Below are positions 17,779 to 27,156 of a stretch of DNA of 64,000 nt, piece after piece. A program made the translations under genes and the position numbers. Position 1 is the first letter of the stretch. Every line of letters begins with the position of its first letter. The notes under the pieces were generated by a model, which saw nothing but the letters and a program-made list of their open reading frames with translations, ran no database searches and was not told the origin of the DNA. Origin of the DNA: Roseivirga sp. (lineage in GTDB: Bacteria > Bacteroidota > Bacteroidia > Cytophagales > Cyclobacteriaceae); assembly GCA_021404565.1 (NCBI GenBank), contig JAAWWF010000002.1, forward strand, positions 310,001-374,000, written 5' to 3'.

Positions 17779-20160
17779 ATGATCAAAAACAATCTTAAGC
17801 TCATCCTCAGAAATCTCTGGAAAAATAAGGTGGTTTCGTTTATCAACCTGGTGGGACTCACACTGGGCATTGCCTGCAGCTTACTGCTTTTTATGTACGT
17901 GCAGTATGAACACTCCTACGATTCTTTTATGCCGGATGCAGACAGAATTTATCGACTGGCTTTTGAAGAGAAAGGTGCCAATGCCAGAAAAATCGGATTG
18001 TCCGGCTGGTCTGATGTAGAAACCTTATCTACCGACTTTGCCATGGTAGAGGAGGTGATGCAGATTCAGAGTAACAGCTACTCAATGCTACCTGCCGGGG
18101 AGGTTGATAAAAAGGTGACTGTGACCTCTACTTTTGCAGCCGAGAACTTCTTTAACTTCTTTGGCTTTCCTCTTGTGCAGGGCGATGCTGCAACGGCACT
18201 CAGCGATCCTTCCTCTATTGTACTTTCTGAAAGCACCGCCAAACGCTTGTTCGGAGACGAAAGTGCCATGGGCAAAACGGTAACGATCGATGCTTCCTCT
18301 TTTAAGAAAGACATGGTTGTGACCGGTATTGCCAAAGAAATAAAAAACTCTCATATCCAGTTTGAATCGGTGATCCCCTGGGCCATGAAGGCCCCAGATG
18401 GTCGTCATATCGCTCATATGTGGTTTCAACAGTCACTGTACCTCTATGTAAAAACTGCAGGAGTGGGGCAGGTAAATGAACTTACGGCTCAGCTCAATGA
18501 TAAGCTTGTGGAAACCGGAGATATCGAGGATTATGAGTACTTCTTCCAAGCACTTAACGATATCTACTTTGGTTCAGGTGATATTCAGTTTTTAAGCTTT
18601 GTGTCCGGAAACCAGCAAACCATCAACACCCTTTTCTATATCGCCATCATCATTCTACTGGTGGCATGTATCAACTATGTCAATTTGCAAACAGCCAAGG
18701 GTACCCGAAGATCGCTTGAGGTAGGAGTAAGAAAGGTAATGGGGGCGCAAAAAGGGCAGCTGGTGCAACAGTTCCTGGGTGAGTCATTTATCATCACTTT
18801 TTTCTCTGCGGTATTGGCCGTTTTACTTATCGACTTGTCCTTACCGGCTTTCAACAATCTTACCGGCAAGACCTTTACTATACAAACCCTGCTGGATCAG
18901 GGGCTGGCTGTTGTGCTGCTTGCCATTACCTTACTAAGCGCACTGGTCTCAGGCTTGTACCCTGCCTTTGTATTGTCATCATTCAAACCTTCGCAGGTGT
19001 TAAAATCTGCCGCTGCCGCCAATCTTTCGGGCAGGAAGGCACGCAGAACCTTGATTCTGGTACAGTTTGGTATTTCCATCTTTCTAATGGCAGTTACCTA
19101 TATCACCTTCCAGCAAACCAGCTATATCGGTAAAAAAGACCTGGGTTTCAACAAAGATCAGGTCATCACCTTTAACATTACCACCAAGAATATGTACCAG
19201 AGTAAGGAAGCATTCAGAAAAGAACTGGACGGCTATCCGGGGGTAGTGTCTACCTCATTGAGTACCGATGTATTGGGGAATGGTTATACCAATAACTCAG
19301 GTCCGGTTTATTCCAAGCTGAACGCAGATCTAAGTGCCAGTACCACTATTTTCGGAGTAGATCACCACTTTGTAGAAACCTATGACATGGAGCTTCTGGA
19401 GGGACGCAATTTTGACCCTCGGTCTGCTTATGATTCTACTGCTGTCATTGTCAATGAGGCCTTTGTAAGGTCCTTGGGGCTGGAAGATCCCCTGAATACC
19501 AAGGTCACCGTCTGGAACCCCGACAGAGCTGGTTCTCCAATCATAGGGGTGATCAAAGATTTCCACTTTCAAAAGCTACACGAAGAGATCAACCCCGTAA
19601 TGATTCGCATCGCCCCGCGTAATATCTGGAACTTGTCAGTACGTATGACACCCGAAAACATAGGGGAGACCCTGGCTTTCATTGAAACTAAATGGGATGA
19701 ATTTGAATCGGAGACGCCATTCAGATATAGCTTTATCGATCAGAAATTCGAGCGATTCTACGAGGAAGAAGCCCGCGTTCAAAAGGCGATCACTTTCTTC
19801 TCTCTGATTAGTATTGTGCTCACCTCTTTAGGCCTCTTCGGAATGACCACTTTTGTGATCGAGCGTAAGGTGAAGGAGATTGGTATTCGCAAAGTGCTGG
19901 GAGCTAGTTTAGGAAGCATCAACCTGTTGATCTTCAGAGAGTTTATTGTGGCTTTAGTCATAGCCATAGCCATTTCGAGTCCTTTGGCTTTCTATATGGG
20001 CAACGAATGGCTCAGCCGCTTTGCTTATCGTATCGATATCAATGCGGTACCCTTTCTGGTGGCCAGTTTACTGACAATTGTGATCATAGCCTCAACGGTG
20101 AGCCTATTGTCTTTCAGGGCTGCCAGGGCCAATCCGGTAGAAGCATTGCGAAACGAGTAG
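17779..20160 (+). CDS. ABC-type orphan permease 3 (MacB_PCD/FtsX, ADOP type)
   Basis: 793 residues, same plan: TM1 about 19-41, first coupling motif altered to EVGVRKVMGA (about 314), second EIGIRKVLGA (about 700). It starts 47 bases after permease 2, with the A/C-rich leader AAAACAACACAGTC directly before the ATG. A strong hairpin follows its stop (20192-20211), so it probably ends the first permease transcript. The periplasmic parts differ from those of its neighbours much more than the TM and coupling segments, which suggests different substrates or partners. Confidence 0.85.
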   Translation: MIKNNLKLILRNLWKNKVVSFINLVGLTLGIACSLLLFMYVQYEHSYDSFMPDADRIYRLAFEEKGANARKIGLSGWSDVETLSTDFAMVEEVMQIQSNSYSMLPAGEVDKKVTVTSTFAAENFFNFFGFPLVQGDAATALSDPSSIVLSESTAKRLFGDESAMGKTVTIDASSFKKDMVVTGIAKEIKNSHIQFESVIPWAMKAPDGRHIAHMWFQQSLYLYVKTAGVGQVNELTAQLNDKLVETGDIEDYEYFFQALNDIYFGSGDIQFLSFVSGNQQTINTLFYIAIIILLVACINYVNLQTAKGTRRSLEVGVRKVMGAQKGQLVQQFLGESFIITFFSAVLAVLLIDLSLPAFNNLTGKTFTIQTLLDQGLAVVLLAITLLSALVSGLYPAFVLSSFKPSQVLKSAAAANLSGRKARRTLILVQFGISIFLMAVTYITFQQTSYIGKKDLGFNKDQVITFNITTKNMYQSKEAFRKELDGYPGVVSTSLSTDVLGNGYTNNSGPVYSKLNADLSASTTIFGVDHHFVETYDMELLEGRNFDPRSAYDSTAVIVNEAFVRSLGLEDPLNTKVTVWNPDRAGSPIIGVIKDFHFQKLHEEINPVMIRIAPRNIWNLSVRMTPENIGETLAFIETKWDEFESETPFRYSFIDQKFERFYEEEARVQKAITFFSLISIVLTSLGLFGMTTFVIERKVKEIGIRKVLGASLGSINLLIFREFIVALVIAIAISSPLAFYMGNEWLSRFAYRIDINAVPFLVASLLTIVIIASTVSLLSFRAARANPVEALRNE

Positions 20161-20190
20161 ATGAATAATGAGCCCGGGAACCATATTGAA

Positions 20191-20220
20191 AAGTGCCCAA
20201 TTTTGGGCACTGCTGTTTTA
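20191..20220 (+). terminator. Hairpin after permease 3
   Basis: AGTGCCCAA (20192-20200) and TTGGGCACT (20203-20211) form a perfect 9-base stem that closes on two T residues, followed by GCTGTTTTA. It lies 31 bases after the stop of permease 3 and before a putative new promoter, so it likely separates transcripts. Confidence 0.5.
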
Positions 20221-20293
20221 CGAATGGGCATTTGGTGTTACCAAAAATTAAAGGGTATAGCCTAATTGACTGTGATATAGGGTTTTATGGTTT

Positions 20294-20308
20294 TGGTATC
20301 ATAATGGC
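20294..20308 (+). promoter_or_regulatory. Putative sigma-54 promoter of permease 4
   Basis: TGGTATCATAATGGC has GG and GC separated by exactly ten bases, the invariant core of -24/-12 promoters; the consensus T before the -12 GC is a G here. It lies 77 bases before the permease 4 start, downstream of the hairpin that ends the previous unit, and resembles the element in front of permease 1. Confidence 0.4.
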
Positions 20309-20384
20309 CCATAAATGAACAGATGATGATGCTCCGCAAAATAAGGAGCGTAGAACAGATAAAAGAAGAATAAAACAACAGGTC

Positions 20385-22793
20385 ATGTTTAAGAATTATT
20401 TAAAAATAGCCGTCAGGACTCTTTGGAGAAGTAAGGGGTATGCATTTATCAATGTTATGGGGTTAGCAATAGCCATTACAGGTGCCACACTGCTGCTGAC
20501 CTTCGTACGAGATGAAACATCACACGATCAGTTTCATAGCAAATCGGATCGTATTGCCAGGATTATTACCACTCAAAAGAACCTGGAAGAGCCAAGAAGA
20601 TTTGCATCAAATCCAGGTATTCTCGCCACAACACTGAAAGCAGAAATTCCTGAAGTAGAGAATTCCACTACTCTTTACAGAAGAGGAGGCCATTTCAACT
20701 TTATCATTGATGGTGTCCGTTTTGCGCAGCGCAGGTATGCCATTGTAGAGCCCAGCTTCTTTGAAATGTTTGACTTTGAGCTATTGGTAGGAGACAGAGC
20801 CACCGTAGTGAGTGAGCCCAATTCAGTAGTACTCAGTGAAAATGAGGCAATCCGCTATTTTGGCAAAACAGATGTGCTGGGTGAAGTCCTTCAATCTCCG
20901 GGTTTCGGAGAGTTCAAAGTGACCGGAGTGGCCAAAACTGTACCTGCTAATTCACATATCAAGTTTGAATTATTGATTTCCGCCTTCTTTAATGATGATG
21001 GTTGGAAAAGAAATACGACTCAATGGGGCGCTTTTGGTTCGGCTTCCTATGTACAGCTTGCTGAAGGCAGCGATTTGAAAACTATTGCTGAGAAAACTGA
21101 GGCCCTTGCCAATGAGCGCATGGGAGCTCCATTAAACGATATTGTAGACTTCGACCTTCAGGCCATTCACGATATTCATTTCAACTCAGCGGATATTGAA
21201 AACGGAGTTGAAGAGCAAAAAGGAGATTCCAGCTATATCATGATCTTCCTGTCCATTACCGTATTTCTACTGCTGATAGCTTCGGTGAATTATATGAACC
21301 TCGCCACCTCAAGAGCAGTGTTCAGAGCCAAAGAGATTGGTATTAGAAAGGTAGTAGGCGCTGTAAAAAGGCAACTCGTTATGCAGTTTCTGTTGGAATC
21401 ATTGATGATTACCTTCCTGTCTTTGATAATTTCCATTGGGTTGACTGATCTGATCATGCCCTTCTTCAATGAGGTTACGGGCAAGCAATTTGATTTCAGT
21501 TGGGCCACGCTCGGAGAATTCTTACCGCTGCTTGGTGGCGTAGCGCTGGTAGTGGGTGTACTCTCAGGTATCTATCCATCTTTCTTTATGACCCGCTTCA
21601 AAACAGTGGATGTACTCAAGGGTGAAAGAGTAGGAGGAAGCTCTTTCTCATTAAGAAAAGTACTGGTGATTGTACAGTTCGGAATGGCCATCTTCATGAT
21701 CATTTCCACCCTTGTTGTGAGTGACCAGATGAACTTCATTAAAGAAAAGAACCTCGGGTTCAATCAGGAAAACCTGATGGTGATTGACATCAATAATCGC
21801 AATGTGAGAAATGAGTTCAAGACCATGCGGGCCGAGTTTGCGAAAATTCCCGGAGTACAGAGTGTAGGAGTTTCTACCCGTGTGCCCGGTGAGTGGAAAG
21901 GCATCAACGAAGTTCAGGCCAACCTGCTGAGTGGTGAGGGCCAGGTGAGAGATTCTGTGATACTCTTTTACATGGGCTTTGATGAAGGAATGATTGAAAC
22001 CTTTGATTTTGAGATAGTTGAGGGTGAATACTTCTCTGGAAATGACCAGACAGATGTAACTAAAATTCTCGTCAATGAGGCAGCTGCGAAAGCCTTTGGT
22101 TATGAAAATGACGCTCTGGGTAAAACAATTCAGTTGTCTTCAAGAGGAAGAAATATGTCAACCCAAATCATAGGCGTATTGAAAGATTTCAACTTCCAGT
22201 CACTCCACAGCAAGGTGGAGCCCATGATCATTGGTAACTGGAACAACCCTGCCGCGTCTATAGATTATTTTACGCTGAAAGTTTCAGGGAATATGTCTGA
22301 TGTCATTGAGGCAGCCACTTTGGTGCATAACCAATTTGATCAGGCGACAGCTATGGAATATCACTTCCTTGAAAGTCAGTTGGAGTTATTCTATCAGACT
22401 GAAAGACAGGCGAATGTCATCTTCCAGGTGGGCTCAGGTCTGAGTATTTTCGTAGCCTGTCTGGGGCTGTTTGGTCTGGCCACCTTTACTGTTGAGAAAA
22501 GAGTGAAAGAAATGGGGATCAGAAAAGTACTGGGAGCCAGCCAGTGGAATCTGTTCTATTTGCTCTCCTCTACCTTTACCAAGCAGGTGTTTATTTCATT
22601 TCTCCTGGCATGTCCCTTTGCCTATTGGGGTATGCAGAGCTGGCTCAGAGACTTTGAGTATCAGGTAGGGATAGGAATTTCTGCCTTTGCTTTGGCAGGT
22701 TTGACTACGGTGGCCATTGCTTTAATTACGGTAAGCTATCGTTCGCTAAAAGCTGCGAATTCAAATCCGGTAACCTCACTCAGAAACGAGTAG
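20385..22793 (+). CDS. ABC-type orphan permease 4 (MacB_PCD/FtsX, ADOP type)
   Basis: 802 residues with the duplicated FtsX/MacB plan. The N-terminal pattern KNYLKIAVRTLWRSKGYAFIN and the bodies around the coupling motifs (EIGIRKVVGA about 317, EMGIRKVLGASQWNLFYLLSS about 708) are much closer to permease 5 than to permeases 1-3, so the array holds two subfamilies. It is separated from permease 3 by 224 bases with a terminator-like hairpin and a promoter candidate. The start ATG is preceded by AAAACAACAGGTC, similar to the leader of permease 3. No ATPase is linked. Confidence 0.85.
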   Translation: MFKNYLKIAVRTLWRSKGYAFINVMGLAIAITGATLLLTFVRDETSHDQFHSKSDRIARIITTQKNLEEPRRFASNPGILATTLKAEIPEVENSTTLYRRGGHFNFIIDGVRFAQRRYAIVEPSFFEMFDFELLVGDRATVVSEPNSVVLSENEAIRYFGKTDVLGEVLQSPGFGEFKVTGVAKTVPANSHIKFELLISAFFNDDGWKRNTTQWGAFGSASYVQLAEGSDLKTIAEKTEALANERMGAPLNDIVDFDLQAIHDIHFNSADIENGVEEQKGDSSYIMIFLSITVFLLLIASVNYMNLATSRAVFRAKEIGIRKVVGAVKRQLVMQFLLESLMITFLSLIISIGLTDLIMPFFNEVTGKQFDFSWATLGEFLPLLGGVALVVGVLSGIYPSFFMTRFKTVDVLKGERVGGSSFSLRKVLVIVQFGMAIFMIISTLVVSDQMNFIKEKNLGFNQENLMVIDINNRNVRNEFKTMRAEFAKIPGVQSVGVSTRVPGEWKGINEVQANLLSGEGQVRDSVILFYMGFDEGMIETFDFEIVEGEYFSGNDQTDVTKILVNEAAAKAFGYENDALGKTIQLSSRGRNMSTQIIGVLKDFNFQSLHSKVEPMIIGNWNNPAASIDYFTLKVSGNMSDVIEAATLVHNQFDQATAMEYHFLESQLELFYQTERQANVIFQVGSGLSIFVACLGLFGLATFTVEKRVKEMGIRKVLGASQWNLFYLLSSTFTKQVFISFLLACPFAYWGMQSWLRDFEYQVGIGISAFALAGLTTVAIALITVSYRSLKAANSNPVTSLRNE

Positions 22794-22811
22794 GCTGGCT
22801 CAAAAACCAAC

Positions 22812-22857
22812 CTCAGGTCATTCAGAATCATTGTTCAGTTTGACCTGAGCTTCATTT
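22812..22857 (+). terminator. Hairpin between permeases 4 and 5
   Basis: CTCAGGTCA (22812-22820) and TGACCTGAG (22841-22849) are a perfect 9-base inverted repeat with a 20-base loop, followed by CTTCATTTTTG. It sits between the stop of permease 4 and the start of permease 5. It could end or attenuate the permease 4 transcript. Confidence 0.45.
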
Positions 22858-22887
22858 TTGAGATCGTATATCTATAAAAACAAACTT

Positions 22888-25293
22888 ATGCTAAAGAACT
22901 ATTTCAAGGTAGCGATCAGAACTTTGCTCAGAAACCGGGGCTATGCATCCACCAATATCTTTGGGCTGGCCCTGGGGATTGCAGGAGCCACCATGCTCAT
23001 GATGTATGTCAGCAATGAGCTGTCCTTTGACAAGTTTCATAATGATTCGGATTCTACCTATCGATTGGTTACCAGCATTAGCGATGGTGATTTACGTCAT
23101 TATGCGGCAAATTTCCCACCACTGGCCCCAGTATTGACGGAGGAGGTACCCGAAATAGCGGAGGTAATGACCATTCACCAAAACCGAAGTCAGCTTAATA
23201 TTCGCATGGACGATCAGCGCATTACGGAAGAAAGCTGGTACATGGCCGATCAGAACTTTTTTGAGTTTTTCGATTTTGAATTGATAGCCGGGGATAAAAG
23301 TACTGTGCTTAGTGAGCCGCGATCTATGGTTATTTCCGAGTCGCTGGCCCGCAAATATTTCGGAGATAGTCAGGCAATGGGAAAGCTCATTGAAGAATTC
23401 GATTGGGGGCAGTTTAAAGTTACCGGAATTTTCAAGGATGTACCAGAAAACTCTCACCTGCAGTTTGATCTGATCATAGACAGCCATTTTCGAAATGACG
23501 AAAGATGGATCAACCAAATGGCAGATTGGGAAAACCTTAGGGGTTATACCTATGTGAAGATTCCCTCAACAGAAGGAATTGAGACCGCTACCTCAAAAAT
23601 GCCCGCTTTGCTTGAAAAGTACATTGGAGAAAACGCTGCCATTACCTCATTGGCATTCCAACCATTGGAATCTATTCATTTCGGTTCTGCCGATATAGAG
23701 CTTGGGCTTGAGAATAGCAATGGTAACAATGCTGATATGTATATTTTCAGCTCGATTGCCCTCTTCTTATTGGTAATTGCAGCGGTCAACTATACCAATC
23801 TGGCCACCAGTAAAGCACTTTTTCGCTCAAAGGAGATTGGGGTGAGAAAGGTGGTTGGAGCCCATAAGAGCCAGCTGGCTATTCAGTTCCTGGCCGAATC
23901 CGTTGTCATTACTTTTCTGGCCCTCGTGTTGTCTATTGGCTTAATCGACCTGTCACTGCCATATTTCAATGAAATCACAGGCCGTTCATTCCAAATGGAT
24001 ATAAGCAGTCTCGGTGAGTTCCTGCCAATTCTTATGGTTACCACTTTGCTGGTGGGGTTGCTTTCGGGCATTTATCCAGCACTCTTTGTTACGCGTTTTC
24101 AACCTGCTAAAGTATTGAAAGGGTCTGCCGCCACAGATGGGAAGGCCTCCCTGAAGCGAATGCTCGTGGTAGTACAGTTTGGCTTGTCTATTATTATGAT
24201 TATCGCTACGCTGGTTGTTTCAGGCCAGATGGACTACATCAGGGAATCAAATCCCGGTTTTAGTACCAAAGGCGTGATGGTAATAGACATTAATAGCGGC
24301 TATACCCGAAGAGACTTTAAACAAATGAAAACGGCCTTTGAGGCCATCCCCGGAGTTGAGAAAGCTGCCACAGCCAGCAGAGTACCCGGAGAATGGAAAC
24401 GTATCAATGAGGTAGATTTAACGACAAATCTGGAAGGAGAACTGCTGAGTCCGGTAAAGTCCTTCTATATGAGCTTTGACGCTGATGTTCAGGAAGTATT
24501 CGATTTCAAGCTGGCTGATGGAAGTTATTTCTCCGGTGATGATGCCACGGATTCTGCTAAAGTGCTGATCAATGCGACTGCCGCTAAAGCACTAGGGCTT
24601 GAAAACCCCATAGGCAGTCTTGTCAGGGTATTCAGAACAGAAGAAAGAGACATCAATGCCAGGGTAATTGGCATTGTGGAAGATTTTAATTTCCAATCAT
24701 TTCACTCCACCATAGCCCCGTTGGTGATCGGAAGCTGGAACAGTGGTATCAGGTCAATCGACTATTTCACCCTGAAACTGGAAACCAATGCTGTCGCTGA
24801 TGTGATCGAGGGAGTAACCAAAGTTCACAATGAGTTTGATCCGGCAACAACCATTGAATACAACTTTCTGGACACGCAGTTGGAAAGGAAGTATGCCTCT
24901 GAAAAACGGGCCGGTACCATCTTTAAAATAGGCGCAGGGCTGAGTATCCTTGTGGCCTGCTTAGGGCTTTTCGGTTTGGCTTCCTTCACGGTACAACGCA
25001 GAACCAAGGAGTTGGGGATTCGTAAAGTGCTGGGTGCCAGCCATTGGAATATCTTCTATTTGCTGTCCTCTTCTTTTACCAGGCTGATCGTCATTGCTCT
25101 TTTGTTTGCCGTGCCAATCGCTTACATCTTAATGCAGAACTGGCTTGATAATTTTGCCTATCGCATGCCTTTGGGAGCCGATAAGTTTGTTGTTGCCGGG
25201 CTGGCAACCATCACAGTCGCGCTTCTCACAATCAGCTATTTATCCATCAAAGCGGTGATCACCAACCCGGTGGATTCTTTGAGAAGCGAGTAA
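22888..25293 (+). CDS. ABC-type orphan permease 5 (MacB_PCD/FtsX, ADOP type)
   Basis: 801 residues when started at the ATG at 22888, which gives the family N-terminus (MLKNYFKVAIRTLLRNRGYA); a TTG ten codons upstream (22858) would add an unrelated tail and overlap the hairpin. Architecture as in the other four, with coupling motifs EIGVRKVVGA (about 317) and ELGIRKVLGASHWNIFYLLSS (about 707). It is the closest relative of permease 4 (same LESIHFGSADIE-type and VPGEWKRINEV-type segments in the periplasmic parts), so these two look like the most recent duplication. Last gene of the array. Confidence 0.85.
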   Translation: MLKNYFKVAIRTLLRNRGYASTNIFGLALGIAGATMLMMYVSNELSFDKFHNDSDSTYRLVTSISDGDLRHYAANFPPLAPVLTEEVPEIAEVMTIHQNRSQLNIRMDDQRITEESWYMADQNFFEFFDFELIAGDKSTVLSEPRSMVISESLARKYFGDSQAMGKLIEEFDWGQFKVTGIFKDVPENSHLQFDLIIDSHFRNDERWINQMADWENLRGYTYVKIPSTEGIETATSKMPALLEKYIGENAAITSLAFQPLESIHFGSADIELGLENSNGNNADMYIFSSIALFLLVIAAVNYTNLATSKALFRSKEIGVRKVVGAHKSQLAIQFLAESVVITFLALVLSIGLIDLSLPYFNEITGRSFQMDISSLGEFLPILMVTTLLVGLLSGIYPALFVTRFQPAKVLKGSAATDGKASLKRMLVVVQFGLSIIMIIATLVVSGQMDYIRESNPGFSTKGVMVIDINSGYTRRDFKQMKTAFEAIPGVEKAATASRVPGEWKRINEVDLTTNLEGELLSPVKSFYMSFDADVQEVFDFKLADGSYFSGDDATDSAKVLINATAAKALGLENPIGSLVRVFRTEERDINARVIGIVEDFNFQSFHSTIAPLVIGSWNSGIRSIDYFTLKLETNAVADVIEGVTKVHNEFDPATTIEYNFLDTQLERKYASEKRAGTIFKIGAGLSILVACLGLFGLASFTVQRRTKELGIRKVLGASHWNIFYLLSSSFTRLIVIALLFAVPIAYILMQNWLDNFAYRMPLGADKFVVAGLATITVALLTISYLSIKAVITNPVDSLRSE

Positions 25294-25371
25294 GGTCAGG
25301 ATTGATGTTTGACAGGTTTTGTCATGCTCAGAGTCTCGTTGCGCGATGACTACTGAGCGAGATTTAACACT

Positions 25372-25394
25372 GTTCGAAGCGTCTTGCTTCGAAC
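25372..25394. repeat. Palindromic intergenic repeat, copy 1
   Basis: GTTCGAAGC (25372-25380), loop GTCTT, GCTTCGAAC (25386-25394): a perfect 9-base stem. An almost identical hairpin is at 31089-31111 and a decayed one at 31330-31368, so this is a dispersed repeat family rather than a gene-specific signal. Confidence 0.65.
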
Positions 25395-25411
25395 GTTTGC
25401 TATCCCTTGCC

Positions 25412-25441
25412 CCTCAGAGTCACTCACACAGGACTCTGAGG
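25412..25441. terminator. Hairpin between permease 5 and the cytochrome gene
   Basis: CCTCAGAGTC (25412-25421) and GACTCTGAGG (25432-25441) form a perfect 10-base stem with a 10-base loop. It lies between two convergent genes, 31 bases past the stop of the cytochrome gene. There is no T run, so termination is only likely. Confidence 0.4.
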
Positions 25442-25471
25442 AAATTGATCCAAAGCTGAAACCTCTCGAAC

Positions 25472-25897
25472 CTACTTATCAGTTTCCTGCTTCTTTTCAC
25501 GGGCCTCTGCTATTTCTTCAGGTGAGATAAAGGATGCTTTATTTCCCCAGGTATTGCGCACATAGTTGAGCACATCGCTCAGTTCCTGATCTGTCCATTT
25601 GACAGGAGGCATGGCCCTGTCATACTCAACATCATTCACGATGACTTTTCCCTTTAGTCCAAAGAGCACAGCCTGGATACCGTTTTCCTTGTTCTTAAGC
25701 AGGTAGTCAGAACCGGCAAGGGGAGGAGAGAGTTTGTTTTTGGTATAGCCAGAACCATCGGGTTTGTGACAGCCCTGGCAAAGACCGGTATACAGTTTTT
25801 CACCCCTGATCTTGCTGGCTTCAAGGTTATTATCCTGCAAGGCAGAAGTGGCCAAAAACAGGCCCAGGGCACTAAATTGAAGTATGATTTTGTTCAT
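25472..25897 (-). CDS. Exported class I cytochrome c
   Basis: 141 residues with a signal peptide (about 1-20) and one haem site CQGCH (Cys40, Cys43, His44). Met96 in AMPP is the expected distal ligand. The fold-typical helix WTDQELSDVLNYVRNTW follows. The tail is short and charged. It is a periplasmic electron carrier or the electron-accepting partner of a dehydrogenase. It starts 8 bases after the SMP-30-like gene, so the two are co-transcribed. The partner is a propeller without a visible redox cofactor motif, hence the reaction the pair serves is unclear. Confidence 0.82.
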   Translation of the reverse strand: MNKIILQFSALGLFLATSALQDNNLEASKIRGEKLYTGLCQGCHKPDGSGYTKNKLSPPLAGSDYLLKNKENGIQAVLFGLKGKVIVNDVEYDRAMPPVKWTDQELSDVLNYVRNTWGNKASFISPEEIAEAREKKQETDK

Positions 25898-25905
25898 GGT
25901 ATGTT

Positions 25906-26910
25906 CTATTTTGAAACGTTTACTTTGAGAATTACAGGTTCGTACATCCGCTCCATGGGAAAGAGGGAACCGTCTTTGTTGAAATTGTCGAACTGGGCAT
26001 TGGCGATATAGTAGAACTCACTGCCTACCAGCACACCTGTGGTGGGACGGTTCATCATCGGATGCCCTTTTTCCAATACTTTGGCTTCCTTGAAACCTGT
26101 ACCATCCTCATTCAGCATGAGCTGAATTACCTGCTTACTGTCTGACTGTACGCCTATGAGAGACCACTTGTAATAATAGAGTCCATCTATACTGGCCCTC
26201 CGTGTAATGTCTACGCCTTCGAGGCTTGTGAGAGAGGTAAAGGTCTTTGTCTCCAGGTTCAGCTTCGAAACCCCTGCAGAGTGGGCGATGAAAAGCTCTT
26301 TACCATTATCAGCCAGTGCCAGCCCGTTGGGGTACTGCAAGCCCGTATCGGAGGCGAATACTTCCATATCTGATGCTTCTGCGCTGATCTTATAGATTTT
26401 GGCTTCTGCAAACATATGGGTGGCATAGACATCGCCATTTCCCGCAATAATCAGATCGTTGAAGAAGTGTGCTTTGCCGGGCTCATCCAGAACGAATTTT
26501 TGGATAAGGGAGCCATTGTCCAGGTTGAACTTGAAAATGCCGGCAGGCCGGCCTTCTTTGTCATCCTTTCTGTTATAGCCAATCAGATTATCACCGCCCG
26601 AACTACAGAGCCAAAGATGTCTGCGTTGGCTGTCAACTTTCATTCCAATAACCATCCATAGGCTGTTATTGGCCTGGGAGATAAACTCGGTTTGCTTACC
26701 GTATTTATCGATTTTAATCACCTTGCCCTTTCGTGTGCTTCCCACAAAGAAGGACTCTGTTCGACTATCGTAGGCTACGCTTTCAGGTAGCAGGTCTTTT
26801 TCAGGGATGGTAAAGGCAATCAGGCTGTTGCTAATTGATTCCTGGCCAAAGCCAGTGCTGCTGAAAAGCAGGAGAGAAGCCAGCAATGCCAGCATTCTTG
26901 ATACATTCAT
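25906..26910 (-). CDS. Exported SMP-30/gluconolactonase-like beta-propeller
   Basis: 334 residues with a signal peptide (about 1-22) and repeated strands of a six-bladed propeller: LPESVAYDSRTESFFVGSTR, HFFNDLIIAGNGDVYATHMF, YPNGLALADNGKELFIAHS. The N-D and N-G-L-A elements at blade entries are those that bind the metal in SMP-30/gluconolactonase-type proteins. Lactone hydrolysis is possible but not shown by the sequence; many members are uncharacterised. First gene of a two-gene unit with the cytochrome. The ATG is directly preceded (minus strand) by AAAACACAACGACC, a leader also seen at the YceI-family gene. Confidence 0.7.
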   Translation of the reverse strand: MNVSRMLALLASLLLFSSTGFGQESISNSLIAFTIPEKDLLPESVAYDSRTESFFVGSTRKGKVIKIDKYGKQTEFISQANNSLWMVIGMKVDSQRRHLWLCSSGGDNLIGYNRKDDKEGRPAGIFKFNLDNGSLIQKFVLDEPGKAHFFNDLIIAGNGDVYATHMFAEAKIYKISAEASDMEVFASDTGLQYPNGLALADNGKELFIAHSAGVSKLNLETKTFTSLTSLEGVDITRRASIDGLYYYKWSLIGVQSDSKQVIQLMLNEDGTGFKEAKVLEKGHPMMNRPTTGVLVGSEFYYIANAQFDNFNKDGSLFPMERMYEPVILKVNVSK

Positions 26911-27156
26911 GGTCGTTGTGTTTTGCCTGAATGTACGTGTATGGCAGAGGGTTTATGGATGAATTATCCGGGTTGGGCGGATGCTTATGCGAATTGTGCC
27001 TGGTACAAGATTAATAGACGAATGACTTGTGTCTATTTTTGTATTAGCATCCATCAAGGAAGTAGCCAGCCTTAGGACCTTGGAATGTATGGGCTAGGAT
27101 ATTCAACTTTGTTCTCTGTTTTCCAATCCTGACGATAGGAAGGATCTAAACAGAGA

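Noticed and set aside
25294-25471. CRISPR-like repeats
   Set aside because: The inverted repeats here are palindromic hairpins, not direct repeats with regular spacers, and no cas gene is near.
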